Below are positions 38,539 to 48,691 of a stretch of DNA of 64,000 nucleotides, piece after piece. Position 1 is the first letter of the stretch. Each line of letters starts with the position of its first letter. Origin of the DNA: Ophiosphaerella korrae (Eukaryota; Ascomycota; Dothideomycetes; Pleosporales; Phaeosphaeriaceae); the NCBI GenBank assembly GCA_028456385.1, contig JALNQF010000058.1:1-64000 (forward strand), read 5' to 3'. The position numbers and the translations under genes are program-made. The notes under the pieces are model-generated. The model was not told the origin of the DNA, ran no database searches, and was given only the letters and a program-made list of their open reading frames with translations.

Positions 38539-39312
38539 ATGGCCCAGGAGATAATAAAGGAGTATATCCAGCCCTAGTCGACCCCGTCTATAAACTATCA
38601 ACGTCTTGTATTCCTTGCGGCCGGCGGATTAGGAATGGTATATGCAGTCGACAACAAAAGTATTCTAAAGGAGTATTATGATGAAGGCATCAATGTTGAG
38701 CTTCGAGTATTTGATCGGCTAGGAATACATGCAAATATTATACGATGTCTTGGTGTTGTATCTAACGGCCTTATTCTTGAACGTGGGTAATTGCTTCGAA
38801 CATTAATTCAAGAAAGCGGAGTAGACGAGATTCTATTAAATTAGAAGATTTGCTGGCTACAGGAAGCTGTAGAGGGAATGCGACATATGCATAGTAAGGA
38901 GATAATCTATGCTGACGTTGGATGTTATAACTGGGTTATAGTTTATGGGCGTCTAAAAATTATTGACTTTGAGGGGTGCAGCATTGATGGAGAAGAAGCA
39001 GGAACTTGTTATGAGTGGTTTAGTTACAAGGAATCTCCACTAGATATAAGTCGAAAGACTGATATCTTTGCATTTGGCTGCGCGATATACGAGGTTATTA
39101 CGGGTAAAAGGCCATACGAGGAGCTTCAAAAATTTCACGATTTAAAGTCACGTATCAAACAACTATATGCTAAGAATTAATTCCTGGAAGTTAAAAACAT
39201 ACCGTTGGGAGGTTTGATGGAGGGCTGTTGGTATGGCAGGCTCAAATGCATGGACGTTCTTCGAGAACTTAAACAGTACTGTATAGATAAGGGGACGAAG
39301 CTGGATCAATAG
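38539..39312 (+). pseudogene. Broken small serine/threonine protein kinase
   Basis: A single frame of 258 triplets runs from ATG 38539 to TAG 39310-39312. It is interrupted by stops at 38575 (TAG), 38788 (TAA), 38842 (TAG) and 39178 (TAA). Kinase landmarks are visible: a glycine-rich stretch AAGGLGMVYAV, ILKEYY with the likely ATP-binding lysine, the catalytic loop YADVGCYNWVI (family HxDxxxxN, His now Tyr by a CAT-to-TAT type change), DFEG in place of DFG, and a TDIFAFGCAIYEVITGKRPYEEL segment as in subdomains IX-X (written here as a description, spread over 39060-39125). It resembles the short stand-alone kinases that are multicopy in many filamentous ascomycetes. Most stops fit CAA/CAG-to-TAA/TAG changes, so RIP or neutral decay is likely. 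The product is not made as a full protein. Confidence 0.78.
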
Positions 39313-40100
39313 TTGACGATGTAACGACACGCTAATGTCGGGTACTGAAATCCATATATCCTTTCGAGCCGTTTATCTATGAAGATCATGCTATTACATA
39401 ATTAGACGAATAATTATAAAGGAAATATCTAGTTCAACTTACATCCTCAAAACTTGCGTCTCCAACAGATGCACCTGAGTCTCGACAGAACTTGCACGGA
39501 GCGGTTCGTTCCGAAGGAAGGTGTGTGCCGAGAGTGGAATCGTAAACAGAGTTCTCGCATCGTGGTCTAGGCTTTGGAGACTCTTCACACCTCCGATAAA
39601 GACGTTTTACAATCTTATGTTAAGTGGGTCTCTGACATTGAACATAAATGATGTCTGCTGTAGTATATCGGCACATGTTGTAAGGGGCGTGAGAGCGGGG
39701 TGTTACAATCTAGGCTACTGTAGAGACTGGGAGCTTGGCTTAAATAGACCCGCTCCAAATAACTGCGGGATCTCCCTGCAAGCATGCTGAGGAGGTTGTT
39801 AGCACAATACCATTGGTTCCAAACGGGCATCGCCCTCTGCCCGCGGGACCACCTTCATCGCGGCAACACGGCGACACGGCGTGTGATGGCTGGGGGTCAA
39901 GCACAGCGCCGTGTGGACAGCAGCGCTCTAAGTCGCAGAGGGCCGCCGGGCGCTCTATCTTTGGGCAGTCTATTTGGGGAGGGAGAGGAGCGGGAGGGCC
40001 TCCGCACAGACGGCCAGCGTCACCGAGCTTCTGTACGAGCCTCTGATGGCGCTGTTTGCTCGCATCATCATCAGGATTCTATGCTGGTATGATAATCAAT
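39313..40100. other. Intergenic, no convincing gene
   Basis: The left half is of mixed composition. About 39790-40050 is markedly GC-rich and open in more than one frame (a 102-codon frame at 39784-40092), but it shows no domain, no splice support and biased Arg/Gly content. I see no reliable gene. Confidence 0.4.
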
Positions 40101-40672
40101 ATGACAACACTTTTTTGTCCGTTCTGCTGACGTCGCCCGCATGTTACACTTCATGCTCAAGTTGTAAAAGGTGCTAATGCTGTAACTGGTGTCCAAAAAG
40201 CAGCCGAAGAACATGGATTGTGGGTCTTCGTTTGGTGCTATGAATGTGGCAAAGCACAACACTACATGGTGCGGAAGTTCATAGGACGAGGTGCTCCAGA
40301 TGCTGTAACTCAATGGAAATGCGAGTCTTGTCGGTCAGCCTTGAAAAAAAATTCAGATTGCAGAGGAAGACGGACGTCATATGGCCGAACGAACTGCTCA
40401 TATCGGTGCAGCACCACAATACGCTGAAACCCAGCAGAAATTAGAGAATGCAATACGCTTGAGGAAAGAAATGGAATATCCCAAGATGCAATACGCTAAC
40501 GCAGAAAACGAGAGGGCTCAATTATCTGAGTTGCTCGGGACGTCGATGTCCTGCCTATTGGTGCTTCACATGTGAGGAAGACTATGGTTTGGAAATCATT
40601 CATGAACATATGAGCCGTGCACACGCAGGATGGCCTACGATCAGAGAGCCATTAGCGAACCAAGTATATTAG
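40101..40672 (+). pseudogene. Decayed gene for a cysteine-pair (zinc-binding-like) protein
   Basis: Coding character moves between frames. From ATG 40101 one frame carries LFCPFC, then TGA at 40128-40130 (one step from CGA), then WCYECGKAQHYMVR and KCESC. At the eight-A run 40344-40351 it shifts to a frame with a Glu/Arg/Lys-rich helical stretch (about 40360-40540). Near 40540 it shifts again to a frame with WCFTCEEDYGLEIIHEHM, ending at TAG 40670-40672. Several CxxC pairs and a CxxC...HxxxH arrangement suggest zinc binding. I do not recognise the family. One stop and two frameshifts make it a pseudogene unless short introns restore the frames. Confidence 0.5.
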
Positions 40673-41207
40673 GATGATTGAAGAGAGCAATATGACAATA
40701 GCACGACCTTGTTCTATGCTCCCAACTCACGTACGACACGAGGGATTGTATCTAGTATCCCACCCCAACATGGGGATCTCATATCCTGCGATTATAATTG
40801 CTTTTCAAGGGTTACCAACTAGCTGTTTTATGATTACAAGAAAATCTTCAATCTAATTTCATGGATCACCACCCAAGCATTTGATTTCAGCTTCCTGTAG
40901 CATTATGGCTGCATTTGAAAGCTGCTGATTAAAATCCCTTTCGAATTTTCACTTAAATAGATAATGTTACATTTTTGGGCAGCGGTGTATTTCATGTTTC
41001 CATGGAGATTGTTGGTGGCGGATGGAAGGTCATGCATCGATTTCATTCGGCAAAACCTACCACATCCAGGATGTACGTCATGGACACGTAGTTTATGATC
41101 CAACAAGCCCCCCCCCCCCGCAGTGTTAAGCAATTTAAAAAAAACCTCCCTTTACTTGCAAGGCGATATTCGCTTTTAAAGTCGGACCGACATCGAATAT
41201 TACAATA
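40673..41207. other. Intergenic, upstream of membrane protein gene
   Basis: No gene is supported. A 12-C homopolymer lies at 41108-41119. The last about 80 bp form the presumed 5' UTR of the gene at 41208. Confidence 0.4.
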
Positions 41208-42147
41208 ATGTCGCACCAGCGAGACGTCGAGGATAGAGATACTGATGAGCGAACGCCAATGCTAAGAGCTTCATCACAGGAGAGATCATCGAATCAAAAC
41301 CCCCATTCCAACTGGAGTGTTTTGAAAGTCCTGCAATTCTTTGGCGGTGGTATCTATGCGCCTGATCCATCCACCTACGATCCCATTGAGATTTTGCTCA
41401 ACACTGAGGACGAAGAAAAGAGGGATGAACTTACTGTGCTGTGGAGGGATAACAAGCTGAGTGAGCTCAACTTTGTCGGCGTTGTGGCAAGTGAAAATTG
41501 TTCTCAATTTCGTGAAATGCGTCCTCTTGGAAGCATCTATGCATTGATTTTGATCAAAAATTCCATGCTTTGCTAAACCACACGACTAACTGAGCCTAGT
41601 CTGCTCTGCTCGCCGGCGTTCTCACGTCGACAGGAAGCTGGCCCAATATATTGCCTAATGGCCAAAAGTCACCATGGTCTATTCGCACATCTTGGTACTG
41701 CGGCATTATCCTCGCGCTTTTCAGCATTCTCTCAGCAGCAGACCAAACTGTCCGATTGCACCGTCTCTCTTCACATCGTGATGGACTCGTTAATATTCGA
41801 AGATTACTAGCCAAAACCAATGGAGAACGCAGTCGCTCAAGCAAGACGGGGCGCCGGACTCCTAGTCTGCTTCAAATCATGACGTGGCAGATGCCGGTCA
41901 TGTTCCTGACGACTGCAACGCTGTGCATGATTGTAGGCATGTTTTTGCATGTTTGGTCCGCCACGTCTCATCTAGACTGGCCGGGATTATGGGAGGACAA
42001 TACAAAGGTATGCTTTGGTAGGAGTTGAGACTACCCAGTACTGACTGTGGAATATAGGTTGCGGTCACATACACCATTGTCGCCATTGTATCCATCATAT
42101 TGTTCTTCGTCGGACAGATCTCTTTGTATCTGTCCGTTAGACGTTGA
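41208..42147 (+). CDS. Small multi-pass membrane protein, unknown function
   Basis: Three exons (41208-41486, 41600-42007, 42058-42147) give 258 aa in continuous frame. Intron 1 is GC-AG (GCAAGT...GACTAAC...CCTAG, 113 bp); the only GT alternative nearby breaks the frame. Intron 2 is a 50-bp GT-AG intron. The N-terminus is charged and contains ERTPMLR, a motif common at the cytosolic end of fungal membrane proteins. About four hydrophobic segments follow: around residues 90-108, 125-145, 198-218 and 230-252. The end is LSVRR. No family could be named. It is convergent with the gene at 42500. Location in a membrane is inferred from hydrophobicity only. Confidence 0.72.
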
Positions 42148-42499
42148 AATTCTATTATCCGGGGGCATTCGTGATCATAGTTTGACAAAATTGTAACAAG
42201 GCATTCCACAAGTCGAAAAGACTCCTTTGAGGTGTATATTGATTCGATTGAATCATTGTTGAAGGCCAATTCTTACAGTATTGGTTTCTTCGGCCTCATA
42301 GGTTGTATATATTATTATGATGTTGCCTCTTGATCTACTAAGCATTCGCTCTGTATGATCTGAACCGCGCACATGGGTCTACTATCCGGGGGACTAGTTT
42401 AGGAAGACTTCTAGAAATATACAGACATGGTTTTTGTAATCATGATCTATTACTAAAAGGGTATCATGGCTAACTTGCACCTGCTAACGAACAAATATT
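42148..42499. other. Convergent intergenic region with repeat traces
   Basis: This region lies between two converging genes. A 15-bp word TCTA(T/C)TATCCGGGGG occurs at 42151-42165 and 42378-42392. Between them, CCTCTTGATCTACTAA (42326-42341) matches the conserved 3' block of the Gypsy LTRs on the left side of the window. It could be a small LTR relic; no gene is seen. Confidence 0.4.
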
Positions 42500-44826
42500 T
42501 CAAGATAGAGTGCCCAAAGGCTTTACAAACGTTTTCCAAACATCCAAGAACGCCTTCCGATCCTTACTGCTCTGGAACTCAATGTCTAGCTTCCCATAGC
42601 CACATGAATTCAAGTGACCGTTTCGTGACATACCGCTCCGGCCAAAGACCGAGTGCGAGGATTTTATTGAACCAGGTATCGAAGCTATGGAATCTCTCTT
42701 TCCTGAACGTGTAATTCCAGGCTTCATCATCGATTCCATTGGTGTCGTGGCGATCGGGCTTGTTGGCGATTTGCTACTCATCGAGCCTTGCGAAGACTTG
42801 CGTCGCTGAAAAATCTTGTCAGACGTCCACTTCGTTGGATTTTTGGACAACACCAGGGTCAACTTTTCGCTCGTTTTATTGTATACAGATTCCGACAGCC
42901 ACTCGAATGCGTAATGCGGTTCTTCGACCCAATGACCCTTCTCTTCAAGACAGCTGGTGTAGAATAGCAGTATCAGTACTTCTGAGCTTACAGGCCCATC
43001 GGTTTGCAGACGTATTTCGGTACGTCGCCATAGACGCAGATTTCTGCCGCGGCACTCGGGGCGGTTCTTGTCTGATGAAATGGTTCGAATTGGTCGATCA
43101 AATGCCAGGTCGGCGGCATCCTTACCATTATCCGTATACAGCAATGTCTGGAAAGCGGCGGAGGACTCAGACTTTGCGAAGGTGTACTTTATATCCAAAA
43201 ACTGTTTGTCCAGCTTACCAAATGACCCTCTAGGAAAGTCGATCGAGACATCTCCATCAATTGTTGTTGTAAGCGGGATTGAGGGTCCGATGGACGGAAA
43301 ATCTTGCAAAATCCATGACCTGGCTTTACCATCTTTCTTGGACCGATAAGAAGAGCGCAACGAGATACCACCATCCTCTCGATACCTCCAGTGTATGTCA
43401 CACTCTTGACTTTCGACAATTGTCTTCTCTTTGCCGTGAACCCGCTCCGAGAACTTACGCTCAACTTGGACTTTACGACAAAGGTTGCTCCATTGTAATG
43501 CGCTGTCCCCTAAGGCGATTGTAGCGAGTGACGCTGATGAAAGAACAGTGCGAAGAGTATGTGATAAATTGCTTTCGGGAGAAGTACCTGGAGTGCTGAT
43601 GCCGAGACCACCTATCGAGAGTCGGTTATCGGGCGACGTACTGATGCTACTGCGATTTGTAGAAATGGACGACCGTGCTGGTTCATGAGACCCTGAGATA
43701 GACTGGGACCACTCAGGGGAGCTGAAGAACTCCTGCTCAATTTGCGGACTGCTTAAAGGAGTTGCTTTTGGAGATGGTGTGCTAGGCCTTGGTCGAAGAG
43801 TGGATGTCGAATCACTTAAAGGAGCATCGCTGCCAAATGGATTGGGGCTGCTGGAGGCTTCCGTATCTATCGTATACGTGCGTTGTGGTGCAGGAGGCAT
43901 TTCTCGGACCTTTTTCTTCATAGCGTCGCTAGGCGCAAGATGAGTGCGTTGTTCAACCGCAGCCCTCTTCGCTCGATTCTCTTCCAATATGATTGCATCC
44001 TCAACCTCGCACCGCAGACGGTAGAGAGCGATCGCTGTGCCTGGGTCGGTCGCCGGCGTATCACCCCAAGATGACGGTCTGACGAGTTCCAAGTCTTGTC
44101 CCCGGCGTTCGTCCTCATTCTTAAGCCAGTTGTTGAAAATTTCCCAATCCCTGTATAACGGATGTACGTCATCTGGAGCGGGTAAGGCTAATGGCGAGGA
44201 GGGCAACGATCTACCAATTGCACCGCTTGTGAACCATTGGCCTCCAAGGCTCATACTTCGGTGACGTGGTTCGATTAGGAGGCGCTGTTCGCGTTTGGAG
44301 GATTCCAAATTAAGTCGGCTACATTTGATAAGTAATACAGCCTGGAAGGCCAATACGCACTTACAGTTGCAGGAACGAGATACACATATTTAGGGCCTGG
44401 TAATGTCCTGTAATCTGCTTTCGAAGGCTGTCGAGTTCCTTCTCTTTACCAATGTACTTGATTGTCCATACAATCTTGGGTATGCTCATCTTCTTGTCAA
44501 CCAAGTGTTCCTTGTACGGTTTGAGAGATGCTTCGCATCTGGAAAGGGTCTTTTTGAATTCTTCGACGGGAAATGGTAATGGCTTCCCGAACTCTTTCAT
44601 CAGCTCATCCAAGTTAAGGAGGCATTGCGCGAACGCTTGAAACTCGCGTACGAACGATTCCACCTGAGCTTCTGAGTTTTCGTTTGCATCTGGATGCTAT
44701 TTAGCATTGGGTTAGGGTCATAGGCCCTCAAGGAATTCACGACATACCTTTGAAAGCAATATATACCCGTGTTGAGATCTCTATTAGCTTTATGATGTCC
44801 GATGGGCTCCAACCAAAAAATGACAT
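42500..44826 (-). CDS. Conserved fungal protein with helical N-terminal domain, unknown function
   Basis: Three exons on the minus strand (44826-44748, 44689-44365, 44318-42500) join in frame across 57-bp and 46-bp GT-AG introns to give 740 aa. The N-terminal about 150 residues (beginning MSFFGWSPSDIIKLIEIST) are helical and conserved-looking. The pattern is like N-terminal regions of fungal proteins that carry signalling or death-fold-like helices (inference). Residues about 150-330 are Ser/Pro-rich and probably disordered. A second folded region lies at about 340-580, followed by a Ser-rich linker and a short C-terminal block ending WKTFVKPLGTLS. No catalytic motif is recognised. It is convergent with the membrane-protein gene and has about 1 kb of free upstream sequence. 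Confidence 0.8.
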
Positions 44827-45861
44827 GACAGATGACACGTCCCGCGCCCGAGCGCAGCCCTAGCTAGAAAGCGACTTTTCATGCAACCTTACAGTTGCTC
44901 ATAGACAAAGAAGAGCACTGTCGGATGGGAATCAAATTCTTGCAAAGAAAAAATGGGGATGTAGTAACTGTCGTCTGAGCCCCGATAGAAGGACTAGGTC
45001 CTTGCAGGGCTATCCTGAAGGCGGACGTCGCATGCGGGGCTTAGCACGCCCAGATATTGACCAGGCACATTCCCACCTGGAATCCGGTCGAGAATCGCCA
45101 GATATGCAAGACCCGACGAAAGGTGCTTCGTATTGAAACTTGGGGCGGTGCCTGGAAGCATGGCTAAAACAGGCAAGGCGGCTTCTAACGATGCAATGAG
45201 ATCGTTCAAGACCACCACGTGGGGAACCGAACGGTCGTTGGAAACTCCACAATCCGAACCAATATATATGGATGCAGAACTTTGGACCTCATGATTGGTA
45301 CTAGGGGCTCACCCGCGCCTTTTTGGTCAAGCCATTTTATTCGCGCCCGAGTTCTCGAACCCGCCTGCATGCTCCGGTCGGTTCTCTGTGCCTGTCTACC
45401 AACATGCGGGTTTTTTGATCGTATAAAAACTCACAGATTAAGTTCCAAGAGCGGCACCCTACTTTCGGTCGCCGGGAAATCATAGACACTTGAAGTGAGG
45501 CTTCGACACGCTTGGCTCGTATGAAAGTACTCCACCAATTATTGCGCCTAATCAGTGGAACAACACAAGCGTGACGAACCGCAGGGAAAGGCGCCAGACC
45601 CCTTGCACCCTAGAAGTTTGACCGGTCTGCCTATTTCGCCTTCAACAGGGCAACGCCCTTGACAGCGCCCTGTTCCAAGTATGGTTTGTGGAGGCTGTGG
45701 AATTGCCCTCCCACGATATCAATGACAAGGCCCCAAAGTTGAGCTTGCGCACCACTACACATAATAATCGATCCAAACTTGCTCGTGCTATTTTTCACAC
45801 ATGCTCAGGTGGCGTTGTCCCACTGTTATTGAAGTTCAGACATTCAGACCGATCCTTGGCC
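44827..45861. other. Divergent intergenic region
   Basis: It separates the 5' ends of the 740-aa protein gene (-) and the phosphate symporter gene (+). No gene is supported. An 8-bp stem (AACAGGGC 45644-45651 / GCCCTGTT 45667-45674) with a 15-nt loop, and one CACGTG word, are the only structured signals seen. Confidence 0.45.
45216..45221. promoter_or_regulatory. CACGTG word upstream of phosphate transporter
   Basis: CACGTG is the core recognised by the Pho4/NUC-1 bHLH regulators of phosphate-starvation genes in fungi. It lies about 640 bp upstream of the symporter start. Several other CACGTG words occur elsewhere in the gene-rich part, so chance is a real alternative. Confidence 0.25.
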
Positions 45862-48094
45862 ATGGGGCTGCGCCGGTGGATTTCCCGGCCTTTGAATGGT
45901 CGCCGCCTTGGAGTTGAAAATTTGATAGCTGGAGGTGAAGGTGTGCCAGTAAGTACATGTTTTTTATTACCTGGTCTTGGTGGAGAGTAGAGCTAACCAT
46001 AGCCTCAGGAAGCAAGACGGCGAAGATGGACCCTGCAGACGATCGATCAAGCACCGTTCCAAATTTGGGTTGTCGTAGTTGCAGGCATTGGTTGTATGTG
46101 GTCCCAGGTCACAGTGCGAACTTGAGATGTACACTAACCCCTTATGTGAACTTCTAGTTATGACAGATGCCTTTGGACTATTTGCACTAAACGTAGTCAC
46201 ACCTATGCTAGGGTATGTCTATTGGGCCAATACGAATCTAGATGCTACGCAACCAAAGATACCCGGAATCCCACCACGTGTCAAAACGGCCATGATGTGC
46301 GCCACGCTAGCTGGTACTATGATTGGGCAAGTTGGGTTTGGTTTTGCTGCCGATATTCTTGGACGACGTAAGATGTATGGTTTGGAATTAGTGATTATTA
46401 TTATCGGCACGATGTTCCTATTGATGAGCTCTAATGGAGAAAAAAACAGTATGAGTATCACAGGTTGGCTGATCACATGGAGGGCAATCATGGGTAGGTG
46501 CTACCATTTCTCTTTCACTCTGTGTTGCATTGAACATCGCTAACCAACCAAAAAGGTGTAGGCATAGGCGCGGATTATCCATTGAGCGCTGTAGGCGGCC
46601 CTTTATCATTCACTGTAGGCTACTAACAATGATGTAGGTCATCACGGCCGAGTTTGCGCCGAGAAGACATCGCGCTCGCATGCTCAGCTGGGTCTTTTTT
46701 GCACAACCGATAGGACAACTGCTTGCAAATCTAATCTCCCTCGCAGCTGTTGAGGCATACAAGCCATGGATCGAAAAAAAGTTGCCATACTGCAAACCAA
46801 CCGACATAGAGTGCTTCCGGGCTATTGATAGGCAATGGAGACTCGTTGTTGGTACTGGTATCATCCCAGCGGTCATCGCCTTGGCCTTTCGGTTCACGAT
46901 CCCAGAATCACCACGTTATACGTTAGATATTCTTCAAAATACCCAAAGTACACTGAAAGATACAGCAGACTACTTTGGTGCACCAGAACTCGAACCAGAA
47001 CGAGGCCAAGTCGAAATGCTCCCTACTGCTCCTGGAATTCTTGTATCCAGACGAACCTCGGCCTGTTCCGAAATTGCGCCCGATGAAATAATTGAGAGTG
47101 AAGATGAGTCTGACCGAGGGCCTGTCGATGCACAACTTCACAATGCGACCTCACACCCCGAGTTACCACCGGGTGATCCCAACTTTGTCCCACCGCTTGC
47201 CTCGGTGCAAGATGCAAAGCAGTTCTTTATCACCGAGGGTAACTGGCAGTATTTAGCAGGGACCTCACTAGCCTGGTTGTTCCTCGACTTCGCATGTAAG
47301 TCAATCCGACCAAAAGATCCTGCGCTATATCGTATATGCTTATTAGTATCGTAGTCTATGGCTTAGGAATGTCTTCTCCACAAATTGTAAGCCATATCTG
47401 GCAAGAGCAAAAGCCAGGCGATCAACCCTCGGTGTATAAGACACTCAATGCCAACAGCTCATATACGCTTGCCATGGTTTCTGCGGGCACCGTCACAGGT
47501 GGGCTGCTGATGATAAAGATTGTGAAGCATGTATCGCCCAAGGTTATCCAATTCTGGGGGTTCTTGGTGTTGTTTGTGCTCTTCATGGTAACAGGCAGTG
47601 CATGGAAGCTTCTGATGGGACATGACCGCACAGGGGTCATCATTCTTTACGTTCTAAGCCACATTGCCTTTAACCTCGGACCGAATGTGACGACTTTCAT
47701 TGTAAGTTTCTCTTTTGCGAACCGGCTGGCTGAATCAAATTGACAAAATTAGATCCCAGCTGAGATATTTCCAACCCGCTATCGATGTACATGTCATGGT
47801 ATCGCTGCAGCTGCTGGAAAACTTGGTTCTTGGATTGTTCAGATCTTCATTGCATATGCTTTTGACCCCAAGGACGTCGAGGATCAGGATAAATGGGAAA
47901 AAAACAACTTGGGTCGTGTGCTTCAGGTCATGAGTGCATTCATGGTAGCAGGTGCAATAACCACATGGTTTTTGGTCCCTGAAACAAGAGACCACGATAA
48001 CAAGAGTCGGACATTGGAGGTACTAGCATGCGGAAAGAAGGTCATTGATGAACTCAATCGCCAAAGGAGGAAAGGGGATCATGGTGAGGGGTAA
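45862..48094 (+). CDS. PHO84-type inorganic phosphate:H+ symporter (MFS)
   Basis: Seven exons: 45862-45948, 46009-46093, 46158-46493, 46556-46590, 46638-47295, 47355-47701, 47753-48094. All junctions keep the frame and give 629 aa. The major-facilitator PHS family is shown by AGIGFMTDAFG in TM1, GRRKMYG in the loop after TM2, GIGADYPLSAVITAEF across a 35-nt exon and its neighbour, IPESPRYT before the central loop, and GPNVTTFIIPAEIFPTRYR near TM10-11. It should import phosphate with protons at the plasma membrane. The central loop (about residues 260-345) is long, acidic and Pro/Ser-rich. It is slightly longer than typical PHO84 proteins (about 570-590 aa). The start is uncertain: ATG 45862 is the first in-frame ATG of the exon, and the N-terminus before EARRRRW is atypical. 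Confidence 0.88.
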
Positions 48095-48691
48095 CAAACA
48101 GCGATCTGAACGAGGTGCTCTGAGCTGATGTACTATTTTTAGATCTTCGAAAATAATCTCTTTGTGCTCTGAAGTAGCGTTGTTGATGATTGAAATAATT
48201 ATTGAAAGCCATGACCATATGTAATTTGTGGCCAGGATCTTACTCAGCTATTACTAACGTAGATGGCAAGCGAGCGGCGCCCCCCACCAACTTTGTAGGT
48301 TACTACCTTGTATTTGATCCGATTCAATAGAAAAGATAGCAAGCTGGATATCTATTTCATTTGGAGCTAATTGAGTAACGCAGCGTTGAGCCATTGTGCG
48401 TTGAGATAATATAGGCGCGCAAACACCAACCGATTACAAAAGAAATGCACAACTAACCGCCCACTTTCTACTTCGTGCGCAACCCACATTATCGCCACAA
48501 ATATCCACAAAGCCTTAATTGCAACCAAAGCAACACACTCAAGAGCCAAAAACACATTCTCTCGACCAAAACTGCGCATTGAAAGCTATCATAACACGTC
48601 ACTAACCAAACGCCGCAAAAACGCCAATATCGTGTCATTGACCCTACGCAACGCAACGCATTCCCTCGCGCTATTCTAAACACGATACCCT
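48095..48691. other. Convergent intergenic region
   Basis: The 3' flanks of the phosphate symporter (+) and condensin (-) genes meet here. There is no gene or notable repeat. Confidence 0.5.

Noticed and set aside
39784..40092. 102-codon GC-rich frame
   Set aside because: It overlaps other equally long frames, is Arg/Gly/Ser-biased with no domain, and lies among pseudogenes; not enough to call a gene.
45340..45370. GTTCGAGAAC-like word as a possible tRNA T-arm
   Set aside because: No acceptor stem, D-arm or anticodon arm could be fitted around it on either strand.
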